A stretch of 64,000 bases of DNA from Roseovarius arcticus (GCF_006125015.1 NZ_SZZN01000001.1:1674001-1738000), one strand, 5' to 3'; positions 44,230 through 53,728 are shown, counted from the first letter of the stretch. Notes: generated by a model from the sequence alone, not told the origin. Program-made: numbers and translations.

Positions 44230-45057
44230 TTAGGACGCCGCTTTGATGAGCTGAACGACCTGCTGCGTCGTCCACACGGCGTTGGCGATGTAGCGGAAGT
44301 TTGTCAGGGCCGCGAGGTAGCCGTCGCCCTCCGGCAAGATTGCAGCGGCTGTGGCATCTTTAATCACCGCAACCTCAAAGCCCTGTTCGATCAGCTCACG
44401 CATGTGCGATTCAGTGCATAGGTTGGCGGACATCCCCGACAAAATAACCTGATCAACACCGCGTTTGCGCAATTGCAAAGACAAATCATTGGTATCGTTG
44501 CCATAAACCTTGTGCGGCGAAGTGACGATGGTTTTACCGTCATTGATGTATTGCTTGTATTGCGGCATCCAGTCTGCACCAGAATTTTCAAACCCATCGA
44601 GATCAAGCGCGCCCGGACGATCGAACATGCCGATCTTGTGCATGAGTTTTTCCAACGCGCCTTCGAACTTCCAGCCGTGATCGGTAGGATAGTAGTAATG
44701 CGGCGAAACAGCGACAGTGATATTGGCGGCTTTAGCAGCCTGGAACAGCGTCTCGATATTGGCCACCGTGTTATGTTCGGTTACGGATTGGCCCACGACG
44801 CCCCATGCTACGCCGTCCTCGCTAAGGAAGTCGATCTGGGGATCTGTCACTACCAATGCAGCACGCGACAGGTCGAGTTTCATGTTCGAGGGGGGCAACG
44901 CCGGCTCGGCGGGGTCCGCGTAAGGGTCTGTGGCTTGTGCTGTGGCTGACCCGGCTGCCAAAGTCGCCGTTGCCGCTGCAGTGAGGGCCGCGCCCCCGCG
45001 CAAGGCATCACGGCGGGATATGTGGTTATGACCCGGGTCATTGCAAGTACACATCAT
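44230..45057 (-). CDS. Tat-exported isochorismatase-family cysteine hydrolase
   Basis: A 275-residue protein. The N-terminus carries a twin-arginine signal (ISRRDALRGGAALTAAATAT, cleavage near 40). The hydrolase domain has the Asp-Lys-Cys catalytic set: Asp in VVTDPQIDFL, Lys in SPHKVYGNDTND and nucleophile Cys in GMSANLCTESHMRELIEQG. Family members hydrolyse amides, ureido compounds or vinyl ethers. Tat export of this fold is less common. It diverges from an AraC-family gene across ~110 bases, which is a likely regulatory pair. Substrate unknown. Confidence 0.85.
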   Translation of the reverse strand: MMCTCNDPGHNHISRRDALRGGAALTAAATATLAAGSATAQATDPYADPAEPALPPSNMKLDLSRAALVVTDPQIDFLSEDGVAWGVVGQSVTEHNTVANIETLFQAAKAANITVAVSPHYYYPTDHGWKFEGALEKLMHKIGMFDRPGALDLDGFENSGADWMPQYKQYINDGKTIVTSPHKVYGNDTNDLSLQLRKRGVDQVILSGMSANLCTESHMRELIEQGFEVAVIKDATAAAILPEGDGYLAALTNFRYIANAVWTTQQVVQLIKAAS

Positions 45058-45168
45058 TCTCTCCTAATCTGGTTGTGTCTGATCCAGATATGACGTGTGC
45101 AATGTATCTTTGCGTCCTGATTACGTGACATAGCCCAATTCAGGTGTGTCCATTCGTCCCCAAAAGCG

Positions 45169-46104
45169 GTGTATATCTTCAAAATGTCCTTTGAGCATAT
45201 ATTCAATGAATTAGAAATATCTGCCGAGCCGTTCGCGCTGTGTGAATTGCGGGGGGAATGTAATCTTGGCCTCGGACGTGCGTCCGCCACCACCCTGCAT
45301 TACATCCTCTCTGGCGAAGGAGAGATTATTCTTCGTGGGCGTAGCCCTGTGCAGATCGCACGCGGATCGCTTGTTTTGGTTCCGGCGATGCAGAGCCATG
45401 GGTTGCGGAGCTTTGGTGAGACCACCGACCCAATACCAGCATGCCGCCCTGCTGAACTGAACTTGGCGCGGCATCTGGAAATCTCGGACGCCGCTGGAAA
45501 TGGTCAATTAACTTCGCTGTGCGCCCATGCGACAATCGGTTTGCGTGGGGTCAGAGATGTCGTTGATCTCATACGTGAACCCATGGCAGAGCACGTCTCG
45601 ACCGGTAGTCGGCTTGAGCAGCCCTTGGGCCGTCTGTTGGAGGAGGTGTGCAATCCCGGCCTCGGCAGCCGCGCCATGGTCCGCGCCATTCTACTGGAAT
45701 GCATGATTGACATGCTGCGTTTGCGGCTTTCGGCTGAGGATGAATCGCTGTCTTGGATGGCCGCTCTGAAAGACCATAACATTTGGACGGCCCTTCGTTT
45801 GATGCTCGATCAGCCAGGGCGACCGCACACGGTCGAAACACTTGCCGATGCCGCTGGGATGAGCAGGTCAGTATTCGCGAAACGGTTTTCTGATGCCTGC
45901 GGCAGCGGCCCGATGGAGTTGCTGCGCGATTTGCGGGTAAGACGGGCCGGCATACTTCTGACCCAAACGGACGTCCCCGTAAAGCGAGTAGCCCAGATGG
46001 TCGGGTTTTCTAGCCGTAGCGCATTTTCACGTATGTTCGAAACAAAAACTGGGCAATCTCCGCGCAAATTCCGTAACCAGAACCAGTCTGAGCATCAGAG
46101 TTGA
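45169..46104 (+). CDS. AraC-family transcriptional regulator
   Basis: A 311-residue regulator (a start at ATG 45184, MSFEHIFNEL, is equally possible). N-terminal cupin-like sensor (YILSGEGEIILRGRSPVQIA, then RGSLVLVPAMQSHGLRSFG). C-terminal double HTH at ~215-305 (TLADAAGMSRSVFAKRFSDA; VAQMVGFSSRSAFSRMFETK). Resembles cupin_6/AraC regulators. Divergent from the Tat-exported hydrolase, which it probably controls. Confidence 0.88.
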   Translation: MYIFKMSFEHIFNELEISAEPFALCELRGECNLGLGRASATTLHYILSGEGEIILRGRSPVQIARGSLVLVPAMQSHGLRSFGETTDPIPACRPAELNLARHLEISDAAGNGQLTSLCAHATIGLRGVRDVVDLIREPMAEHVSTGSRLEQPLGRLLEEVCNPGLGSRAMVRAILLECMIDMLRLRLSAEDESLSWMAALKDHNIWTALRLMLDQPGRPHTVETLADAAGMSRSVFAKRFSDACGSGPMELLRDLRVRRAGILLTQTDVPVKRVAQMVGFSSRSAFSRMFETKTGQSPRKFRNQNQSEHQS

Positions 46105-46122
46105 ATTCAACACGGAGGCCTT

Positions 46123-46308
46123 TGATGGAGCCAGATCCCGCTTCATGTCCCGGCGGGCGGCCTGGTCACGGTGATGGGCCAGTCTGGGGTTGGGAAATCG
46201 ACGCCGCTGGACGCCATTGGCGGACATCTGGCGCATGGGTTTCGTATGTCGGGTGCCGTGCGCAAAGACAGTTGTGGTATCTCCGTTGTCACCGATGAAC
46301 TTCCTTGA
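46123..46308 (+). pseudogene. ABC ATPase N-terminal remnant
   Basis: In one frame: VPAGGLVTVMGQSGVGKSTP, then LDAIGGHLAHGFRMSGAV, ending at a stop near 46306. This is the Walker A region of a YnjD-like ABC ATPase with Leu changed to Pro after GKST. The rest of the gene is absent. It follows the AraC gene by ~20 bases. Confidence 0.55.
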
Positions 46309-46720
46309 AATCATGGAACTGCGTCTACAGCTTGAACCACGCGCCCTTGAACTCTAAGGCCCCCGATTGTCTGCAAGTGTGTTCACTGATCTGCGCAAGA
46401 TCCTAGGCGACGAGACGTCCGACTGGAAACCCCTGGAAACCGCCGAGAAGCACTGGGCTTTTCATGACCTCCTCTATAGTCGTGCGGCGCGGCCCCGGTC
46501 AGCCGCAATTCTCCAGACGCTCAACGGACATCTTGTTCGCTACATGCTGCCGCTTTGGACAAGTGTTAACATCGGTGTCGATTGGCGATCGCATCACCTG
46601 CGACTTGTCGAACTTGTCGAAGCGGGTGCTTACAAAAATGCTTCAGAAGAGCTGAAGGCTGATCTTTTGCAGACAAAGTCTCGTGTGTTGGAAAATCTTG
46701 CAATTGATCCGGTTCATTGA
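46302..46720 (+). pseudogene. GntR/FCD regulator remnant with in-frame stop
   Basis: Reads FLEIMELRLQLEPRALEL, then TAA at 46355-46357, then GPRLSASVFTDL, HWAFHDLLYSRAARPRSA, HLRLVELVEAGAYKNASEEL. This is the FCD ligand-binding domain without its HTH and with a stop codon near its beginning. Non-functional relic. Confidence 0.75.
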
Positions 46721-46853
46721 CCTTCTTGGCTGGTAGCTACTCGTTTTGGACCCATTTCGTTCTAATGCTACAGGGCTTTCCTGCCAACTGCCGCATTGAC
46801 CGCCTAGGTCCGTCTTAAATTGGCGAACGGCTAGAACCGTCCACCAACTTGTT

Positions 46854-47006
46854 TCAATTATCGATACGCTCAGCGATGCTGAGTGCATCTTCGACTTTAA
46901 CGCCGAGATAACCGACTGTGCTGTCTACTTTCGAGTGACCAAGCAGGAGTGGGACAGCGCGGAGATTGCCCGTCTTCCTGTAAATCTCCGCAGCTTGTGA
47001 ATTCGA
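46854..47006 (-). pseudogene. Tyrosine recombinase, C-terminal remnant
   Basis: 50 codons: AAEIYRKTGNLRAVPLLLGH, then SKVDSTVGYLGVKVEDALSI, ending ERIDN. This is the end of a tyrosine recombinase with the box II LGH and the nucleophile Tyr retained, but no N-terminal domain or first Arg. Same family as the more complete pseudogene at 48119-48750, in opposite orientation. Confidence 0.75.
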
Positions 47007-47233
47007 CATCTGATCCTTGCTGCGGTCGGCATGAATGACCGGTTTTTTCCGCTGCACAACAGCAACTGATATCTCGCACAGGCGGTAGTTCTCACGCTGC
47101 GGGCGCGCATCCCGAAAAGACAATGGCAGGGTTGGACTCACAGCGGACATGCGGCGACGCGGCACGCGTCCTGATTGTCCCCGGCTATCTGATCGACGTG
47201 AGCGGCCCAGAGCCGACATCCAGCGCCCATTTC

Positions 47234-47300
47234 GGATGCTGCACTGCGGCCCGTCATTGCAGCCGTTCGTGCATTGCGCAGCATTTTGTCGCCCTAGTCG
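47234..47300 (+). repeat. Dispersed intergenic repeat, copy 5
   Basis: ATGCTGCACTGCGGCCCGTC, then GCCGTTCGTGCATTG and CGCAGCATTTTGTC. Matches copy 3 (23532) in order and wording. It lies in the 475-base gap 47007-47481, where no gene was seen. Confidence 0.5.
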
Positions 47301-47481
47301 TCGGTATGCGGACGAAGCGGATGTCTGGGGCGCTTGCATCAACGTCTGCATTCGGGCAGCGTGCTAAGGTCGGTCAGTTTCGCATGACCCTGAAACCTTG
47401 GCGATGGACCGAGTGCATGCACTCAACTTAAGTGCTCTGGTTTCTTGGAAAGGTGACCAATAGATCAGATTGGAGAACAAA

Positions 47482-47946
47482 ATGGTTGCCGAGGTTACGA
47501 TGACTGGTGGCTGTATGTGCGGCGCAGTACGATACGCGACCAAAGGTGATCCCTTTATAGTTGGCCACTGTCACTGTGAGAGCTGTCGCAAGCACTGTGG
47601 CGCAGCGTTTGGGACACTGGTAGGCTTCAAAGTAGATCAGGTGGCGTTCAACGGTGATCAGCGTAGAATCTATGAATCTTCGCCGGACATCGGCAGGGCG
47701 TTTTGCGGTAAGTGCGGAACACCACTGACCTGGGAAGGCGATGGCGGGGATATCGGACATATTGTTGAAATTCACATCGGCACGTTCGACAATCCTCATG
47801 CTCTGGTGCCAACCAGGCATGCCTTTTACAATGAACGTCTGCCGTGGATCGACAAGGCTGATCAATTGCCGCGTTTTGAGGGCTTTCCTGACGACAGCCC
47901 CATTCTGCAGTACGGTCCGAGCAGCGGAAGTCTGTCCGAAGTTTAA
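47482..47946 (+). CDS. GFA-family (CENP-V/GFA) zinc protein
   Basis: A 154-residue protein starting at ATG 47482 with GGAG seven bases upstream. Zinc-binding cysteines of the GFA fold: GGCMCGAVRY, GHCHCESCRKHCG and AFCGKCGTPL. The fold is named after a glutathione-dependent formaldehyde-activating enzyme, but most members have no proven activity and that function is disputed. It lies between two decayed integrase copies in opposite orientation and so may be cargo of a former mobile element. Confidence 0.85.
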   Translation: MVAEVTMTGGCMCGAVRYATKGDPFIVGHCHCESCRKHCGAAFGTLVGFKVDQVAFNGDQRRIYESSPDIGRAFCGKCGTPLTWEGDGGDIGHIVEIHIGTFDNPHALVPTRHAFYNERLPWIDKADQLPRFEGFPDDSPILQYGPSSGSLSEV

Positions 47947-48118
47947 GCGTCACCACGCATGTCCGCTTCTCGGGCAAAGAAGCCATCGGTTCTGTCTGCA
48001 GAATCCTATGCTTTGGGCTCAAACCGGACCTCGGATGCGGCGCAGCAATTCGTGATAGGATTCAGTGTCAACGTCGGGTTGTCGGTGTGGGTGGGAATGG
48101 CGGACGGGAGGAATTGTT

Positions 48119-48750
48119 ATGCACACCCCGAACTTACCGGCCATTCGCGCCCTTCGCCCCGGCTGGAACAAGGGCCGTATCGTAGGCCAGAAACGACCGT
48201 TGAAACCCAAGCATGTCTGGGCGATCCGCGTCAGGCTTGAGTTGGCCGAGAACCATCGCGACCTTGCCCTGTTCAATATGGCCATCGACAGCAAATTGCG
48301 CGGCTGTGATCTTGTTCGCATGAAAGTCGTCGATGTGATGGCATCAGGACAGATCAAAGAACGAGCATCGGTCCGGCAAAGCAAAACTCAAAAACCGGTG
48401 CGGTTCGAGATTTCCGAAAGCACCCGCGCGTCGGTTGCAACGTGGATGGAGGACCGGCTGATGGTCGGGTCTGAATATCTTTGGCCGGGCCGTTTCCATG
48501 AGCGCCCTCATATCTCAACGCGCCAATATCCCCGGATCGTGCGCGACTGGGTCTCATCCATCGGGTTGGAAGTGACCGCCTATGGCACCCATTCAATCGG
48601 CGCACGAAGGTCACCCAGGTTTACAAAAAAACGGGCAACTTACGCGCGGTTCAGCTGCTGTTGGGGCATACAAAGATGGATAGCACCGTCAGATACCTGG
48701 GTGTCGAGCTTGAAGACGCTCTGGCAATTGCAGAAGCCATTGAAATCTAA
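48119..48750 (+). pseudogene. Frameshifted tyrosine recombinase/integrase
   Basis: Starts at ATG 48119 (MHTPNLPAIRALRPGWNKG). The catalytic Arg I region is MAIDSKLRGCDLVRMKVVDV. At about 48600 the frame breaks after AYGTHSI; the next frame continues RTKVTQVYKKTGNLRAV, QLLLGHTKMDSTVRYLGVEL and ends at TAA 48748-48750. So the gene is ~210 codons, full length for this small roseobacter integrase family, inactivated by one indel. Followed by a GC hairpin without a T-run. Confidence 0.8.
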
Positions 48751-48807
48751 GCCTCGTGGCCGTCCGTCAAGGACGGCCCAAAGCTGCCTTTGAACTAGCC
48801 TTCCGAC

Positions 48808-48870
48808 GCCGCAGTGCAGCTTCCCCAGACCAGTCTTTCTTGCGTCGTGCAACATTCTCGGCGTTTGAAG
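48808..48870 (+). repeat. Dispersed intergenic repeat, copy 6
   Basis: GCCGCAGTGCAGCTT, then TGCGTCGTGCAACATTCTCG, parallel to copy 1 (19016). Directly downstream of the decayed integrase. Confidence 0.5.
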
Positions 48871-48913
48871 CGTACAGCGCTATGCATGCTGGCATATGTC
48901 CATTCTGACGGTT

Positions 48914-49306
48914 CTAAGCTTCTTTGCAGAGACAACCCGCAACGCAAGCAACAAGTATTTCGGATTGTGAAGGCTTCGATACTATCGGTGCATCTATCCC
49001 CATGATCACTTGACCATCAACGGGAATGTTCCCCGTATGAAATACGAATGGGATAGAAAGAGTCGCTAGCTTTTTCGCAACGGCCTCGCAGGTATGATCC
49101 CCAAGATTGACGTCGAGAACGGCAGAATTGAGTGAGAGCCCCGTCGCGAGGGCACCAATAGCCTCCAGAGCTTTTGCAGACGTCGGAAATGGTCCAAGTA
49201 CATCCGCACCTGCTTGTTCAAGCGACATCGTAACGTCGAGGCCTACGAGAGGCTCATCTTCGACCACCAAAATCAGGCAGCCATAGAGAGGTAACTTATC
49301 TGCCAT
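48914..49306 (-). CDS. Single-domain response regulator
   Basis: A 130-residue receiver domain only: LILVVEDEPLVGLDVTMSLE (acidic pocket), phosphoacceptor Asp in SAVLDVNLGDHTCE, Thr in FVFHTGN and Lys in IVSKPSQ. No output domain. The start is taken at MADKLPLYG (49306). Resembles the stand-alone receivers that accompany HWE-type histidine kinases in alphaproteobacteria. No kinase is adjacent. Confidence 0.75.
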   Translation of the reverse strand: MADKLPLYGCLILVVEDEPLVGLDVTMSLEQAGADVLGPFPTSAKALEAIGALATGLSLNSAVLDVNLGDHTCEAVAKKLATLSIPFVFHTGNIPVDGQVIMGIDAPIVSKPSQSEILVACVAGCLCKEA

Positions 49307-49540
49307 TTGCGTTAGTCCGTCCCGCCGCCAAAATTCATGATGCCCAGTGTCACCTAGTCCAACCATTTGACTGGACAATTGTTTCCTTAAATATTGCGGA
49401 CTATAAAACTCTATGCCACCGACAGGACAAAAACATTCATGTTGGTAGGGTCGGTTTGGGTTAGAAAGCAGATCTTTGGCTCAAGCCTAGAGCGCGGTGC
49501 GCGCGCCCAGGCGGGGCACCGACCTTGGTGGCCTTGGCAG

Positions 49541-49810
49541 TCAGTCCTGTTGCCACGGGTTAATCACCTCGACACCCATATCCCGAAAAGGCCGGACGTC
49601 CCGCGTGGCGACAGCGAAGCCTTTGGAAAGCGCAATGGCCGCGAGGGCCGCAAAGAGCCGTGTGCTGGAAAGATCGAAGGCGGCAATGCTACCCGCGAAC
49701 AACCCATCGACAAAGGCGTCAATCAGCTTTTCTATAGCCACGCGTTTCTCGCCGGTATCGAGCAGCGCCGCGCCATATAGCAGTTTGGCCGTAGAACTAG
49801 GCAACAGTGA
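49541..49810 (-). pseudogene. VapC-type PIN toxin with internal deletion
   Basis: Reads AKLLYGAALLDTGEKRVAIE, AFDLSSTRLFAALAAIALSK and ATRDVRPFRDMGVEVINPW, matching the C-terminal two-thirds of FitB-like PIN ribonucleases. The segment with the third acidic residue (usually ...GRPISxxDAxIAA...) is deleted and the N-terminal Asp strand is missing. No VapB-like antitoxin nearby. Non-functional. Confidence 0.6.
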
Positions 49811-49826
49811 ACTAACGCATGACGGC

Positions 49827-49888
49827 GTCAGAGGTGAAGCCTTAACGAAAGCGGGTCGGTAAGTTTGCCCTTTTCGGTGTCGATCAGG
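49827..49888 (+). repeat. Direct repeat, copy 2 (partner at 36618-36678)
   Basis: GTCAGAGGTGAAGCCTTAAC, then GAAAGCGGGTCGGTAAGTTT, ending TGTCGATCAGG. Located just upstream of the decayed PIN gene, in the gap 49811-50183 where nothing else was seen. Confidence 0.6.
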
Positions 49889-50183
49889 CCTAAAATTAGA
49901 TTCGTGGCGTTCGCGCTCTCGGTTGTATTGGCTCATAAATCAACCTATACAAAGCCCACCTTCACAGAACTAAGATGCAAGCCCTTGGCCGTTGCAATCT
50001 GGCATTACGGCATAATAACCTCTGGGGCGCATCTCAGCCCGGCGGCTATTCTAGGCCGACGCAGAGGGCAGACCTTGACACCGCATTGCGCCCGGCTAAC
50101 CGGGACAAAGGCGCCTCCGCCGAGACGCGTGCAGCGGGACGAGATCCAAGACCTTGAGAAAAATAATAAAAGGGAAGATACAC

Positions 50184-51743
50184 ATGTCGCTCATCACGAA
50201 TGGTCGCCTCGACCGGCGCGGATTTCTGAAGACCACGGCTGCAAGCGGCATCGCCGCATCGCTGCCGCTGGGCGGCGCCATGGCCGCCACACCCAAACGC
50301 GGCGGGCATCTGCGCATCGGCAAAGGCCACGGCGCAACCACCGATACGCTGAACCCCGGCATGTTCGAAAACGGCTATACTATCGCGCTGACCTTCGCCA
50401 AAGATGGCCACCTGACCGAAGTGCTGGCCGACGGTTCGATCGGCCCCGAAATCGCCGAAAGCTGGGAGGCGTCCGAGGATGCCAAAATCTGGCGGTTCAA
50501 GATCCGCAAGGGCGTCACTTACCATTCGGGCAAGGCTGTAACTGTCCAAGACGTCGTCGCGTCGATCAACTTCCACCGCGCCGAAGGCACAACCTCGGCC
50601 GCCGGTCCGCTCATTGCCGCGATCCAAGATATCACCATCGAGGGCGACGATACCGTCATCTTTACGCTGGATGGTGGCGATGCAGACTTCCCATTTATCG
50701 TCAGCGATTACCACCTGTCCATCCTGCCTGCCACGGATGACGGCATCGACTGGAAATCCGGCGACGGCTGCGGCAGCTACAAGATCAAATCGTTCGACCC
50801 CGGCATATCGACATCGCTGGAGCGCAACGAAATCCATTGGCGCGACGACGTCGCATGGTTCGAAAGCATTGAACTGCTGGTCTTGACCGATCAGAACGCG
50901 CGCACCACGGCGCTGGTGTCGGGCGACGTCGACACTGTCGACAAGCTGGACCTCAAGACCATCGACCTGCTGTCGCGCTATCCCGACCTCGTCATCAGTT
51001 CGATCGCAGGGACGCAGCATTTTACCTTCGCCATGGATTCGCGACAGGCTCCCTATGCCGACAACAACGTGCGCCTCGCGATGAAATACGCGATCAACCG
51101 CGAGGAACTGGTCGAAAAGATCCTGTTCGGCTACGGCTCGGTCGGGAATGACATTCCAGTTGGCCAGAATCAGCAATTTTACAACACCGAACTGGAGCAG
51201 AAGACATACGACCCCGATAAGGCCAAGTTCTACCTGAAGGAGGCGGGCCTGGAGTCGCTTGACGTCAGCCTGTCAGCCGCGGACGCCGCCTTCGCCGGTG
51301 CGGTCAACGCTGCAACGCTTTACCAAAACTCAGCTAAGGATGCGGGCATCAACATCAATGTCGTGCGCGAGCCGAACGATGGCTATTGGTCCGACGTCTG
51401 GATGAAACAGCCATTCACAGCGGTCTATTGGGGCGGTCGCCCAGTTCAGGATCAGGCGTTTTCCATCGCCTTCACTTGCGGGGCGGAATGGAATGACGGC
51501 TTCTGGTGCAACGAGACGTTCGACGCATTGCTCAAAGAGGCCCGCGCCGAGCTGGATGAGGACAAGCGTCGTCAGCAGTATTTCGAGCTGCAGGAGATCG
51601 TCAGCACCCAAGGGTCCGTCGTCATCCCGATGTTCGCCAATTACGTCTATGCCACGACCAAAAAGATCGGGATGCCCAAAAAGGCTGCGTCGAACTGGGA
51701 CATGGACGGCGAGCGTTGGGCCGAGCGCTGGTGGTTCGCTTAA
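50184..51743 (+). CDS. ABC transporter substrate-binding protein, family 5 (peptide type)
   Basis: A 519-residue periplasmic protein with a twin-arginine signal (RLDRRGFLKTTAASGIAASL). SBP_bac_5 features: LTEVLADGSIGPEIAESWEA, FKIRKGVTYHSGKAVTVQDV, and the late MFANYVYATTKKIG. Binds peptides, nickel complexes, sugars or other solutes for an ABC importer. No permease or ATPase genes are adjacent; a terminator follows 55 bases after the stop, so it is a single-gene unit. ATG 50184 follows GGGAAG. Either an orphan supplying a distant importer or the survivor of a broken operon. Confidence 0.88.
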   Translation: MSLITNGRLDRRGFLKTTAASGIAASLPLGGAMAATPKRGGHLRIGKGHGATTDTLNPGMFENGYTIALTFAKDGHLTEVLADGSIGPEIAESWEASEDAKIWRFKIRKGVTYHSGKAVTVQDVVASINFHRAEGTTSAAGPLIAAIQDITIEGDDTVIFTLDGGDADFPFIVSDYHLSILPATDDGIDWKSGDGCGSYKIKSFDPGISTSLERNEIHWRDDVAWFESIELLVLTDQNARTTALVSGDVDTVDKLDLKTIDLLSRYPDLVISSIAGTQHFTFAMDSRQAPYADNNVRLAMKYAINREELVEKILFGYGSVGNDIPVGQNQQFYNTELEQKTYDPDKAKFYLKEAGLESLDVSLSAADAAFAGAVNAATLYQNSAKDAGININVVREPNDGYWSDVWMKQPFTAVYWGGRPVQDQAFSIAFTCGAEWNDGFWCNETFDALLKEARAELDEDKRRQQYFELQEIVSTQGSVVIPMFANYVYATTKKIGMPKKAASNWDMDGERWAERWWFA

Positions 51744-51797
51744 AAAAAAACCGCTGAGCGCGCGGCTTACCGGCTATGCGCCCGGTGCTTAAATGAG

Positions 51798-51831
51798 ATG
51801 CTGCCGAATCCCGAGTTCGGCAGCATTTTTT
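51798..51831 (+). terminator. Strong intrinsic terminator
   Basis: ATGCTGCCGAA (51798-51808), loop TCCCGAG, TTCGGCAGCAT (51816-51826), then a run of T to 51831. Perfect 11-bp stem. Ends the family 5 binding-protein transcript. The following ~300 bases to 52147 hold no recognised gene. Confidence 0.85.
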
Positions 51832-52147
51832 GGCACTTTAACCCTGAAGAATACCAAGAGGCTTGCGGCGGGCGCGATCTTTCTGGTGAAATTTGCAGAC
51901 ACCACCTTGTCGAAGCGCATACGAGGGCCAGCCTCGCCAGAGGCACGTTTGCCCGACGGCCAAAAAAGGATCGCTCCACGACATCGCTCGACGGTTTCTG
52001 CCAAACTAAAACTGGTTCGTCCGTTTCGCCATTGAAGGAGCCATGCTGCAGGGATCAAAAACGTACGGGCCTTTCGTTTCAAATAAATCCAATCAGTTGT
52101 GACACATTGACATTGCTGTTAGCCGCTCACTCAAAAGGGGATTAACA

Positions 52148-52567
52148 ATGGATGGCAAGCTCACACGAGCAACCGAGGTCGAACGAGTATCAGAGCTCTT
52201 AGGACTACCTGAAGAAATCAATGATAGAGATTCTCTGATCGCCCAGGTTACAACAGGTCTTCCGACCAAATCCGTAGAGAAGATTTTAGAGGTAATGAAC
52301 TCACAGCCAGTGCTAAACCTCATTCCTGAACGGGCCTTCCGGCGAGCGAAGGCCGGAAAAATCCCCCTAAGTCCCGACAGGAGTAAGGTCCTATATGATT
52401 TTGCGCGCGCATACGTGGCCGCAGACAAAACTCACAGTGGCAACGGTGCCCTGGTGATGCGGTTTCTTGAGAAGCCTAATCCAGATCTTGGAGGCGCGGC
52501 TCCAATGGCACTAGCAATTTCGAGCCCTGCCGGTGCTGACGCAGTGATTGAACTACTTAGTAGATAA
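52148..52567 (+). CDS. Orphan ParS/Xre-MbcA-type antitoxin
   Basis: A 139-residue protein matching antitoxins of RES-Xre (ParST/MbcTA-like) systems: LNLIPERAFRRAKAGKIPLS is the HTH-like IPxRTxxRR block, followed by PDRSKVLYDFARAYVAADKT and the toxin-binding DUF2384 C-terminus (MRFLEKPNPDLGGAAPMALA, then AGADAVIELLSR). AAAGGGG precedes ATG 52148. The expected RES-domain toxin should follow directly, but no such gene is found in the next kilobase, so it stands alone. Confidence 0.75.
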   Translation: MDGKLTRATEVERVSELLGLPEEINDRDSLIAQVTTGLPTKSVEKILEVMNSQPVLNLIPERAFRRAKAGKIPLSPDRSKVLYDFARAYVAADKTHSGNGALVMRFLEKPNPDLGGAAPMALAISSPAGADAVIELLSR

Positions 52568-52681
52568 GCTAACCAGCCTCACGTCGACGCACGTCCTTAA
52601 GTGTTTTTTTGTTCTGAGCGGCAATCAGATTGCGGACAGCATTTAAAGATGGGCTGATCCTGCGCTCACTTTACTGAACGC

Positions 52682-52993
52682 TCAGGCGGTGTCGGCCTGG
52701 TTCGCCTGCGTCCACAACCACTTGGCGAAGGCGCGCGAGGCGGCCGTCTGGCCCGTCTTTTCGGGCGGGATTAGGTAATATCCCTCCGCCAGCGGCGGCG
52801 CGTGATCAAACGGGCGCACTAATCGTCACCCGGCGATCATGTCAGCCACCAGTGTTTCATGCACCATGGCGATCCCGGCCCCCTCCAGCGCCACGTTGAC
52901 GGCAATGCCAAAGGTCGAGCCGCGATTGACCTCTGCCCAGCGATCAAAAGGGCGCGCCTGCGACTTGAACCATGCGTCCCAAGTGCCCGTGTG
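52682..52993 (-). pseudogene. LysR substrate-binding domain remnant
   Basis: Leftward reading: GTWDAWFKSQARPFDRWAEV, NRGSTFGIAVNVALEGAGIA, MVHETLVADMIAG, stop, RLVRPFDHAPPLAEGYYLI, FAKWLWTQANQADTA. This is the C-terminal effector domain of a GcvA-like LysR regulator with an in-frame TGA and no DNA-binding domain. Confidence 0.7.
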
Positions 52994-53720
52994 GTTACTT
53001 TCAGGCTAAACCAACCTGTTTAAGGTCGCACCTCCCCTGCAGTCTAGTGATGCCGTGATCTTGCTCCCGTTTCATCGGTACTCAGGCGATTGCGGTCTGG
53101 ACCGCTATGAAGTCGCGTGTTGAGCGTATTGGCAGCCTTAATACAGGAGGTATTGTAGTCCTTGAACCGCCCGGATCCAAACCAGTGCGGAGGCCCGTTT
53201 CCACGTAACCCGCCAGACAAAACCATCTGTCGGCGAGGATTCGGCAGTGTCAATCCAAAGCGCGGCCGCATTTTGGTTTCCACGAAGCCCATATTTGCAG
53301 CTTCAATTCAGCTAGATGAACTGCCCCGGGTTTGGCGAAGTTCATTTGATTCTCTTTATGCGACCATATTGATCGCTGCACACGGCGCAAACGAGTGGGA
53401 TTCAGCCTCAACAGGCGGGGTACTCCCGATTGATCCAAGCAGCCGCCGGTATTTGAACCAATCCACCCATTCGAGCGTCACCATTTTCACAGCCGCCAGC
53501 TGTTCGCAAGGACCGCAACGTGGAATAACCTCGGTCCTTAAAGGCTTTTGATTGTTTCGACAAAGTCGTTTTCGGTCGGTAACGGCGCACGCTATCTTCG
53601 TGGCTGCTACATGGGTTGGGGTGCCACGTGGAGCGCTTAAGTCGCGACCGAACCCATCACTGACGACGAATTTCGAGAAACCAATGTGGATAACGGCCTC
53701 CGCTGGAAAAGTTCCTGTTT
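52994..53720. other. Gap, no supported gene
   Basis: About 720 bases. Open frames on both strands lack ribosome-binding sites and recognisable motifs. Probably degenerate sequence left by the rearrangements that also truncated the LysR gene. Confidence 0.4.
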
Positions 53721-53728
53721 TTATTAAA

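Noticed and set aside
51789..52082. 97-codon minus-strand open frame downstream of the family 5 binding protein
   Set aside because: Starts within the intrinsic terminator stem, no ribosome-binding site and no recognisable motif.
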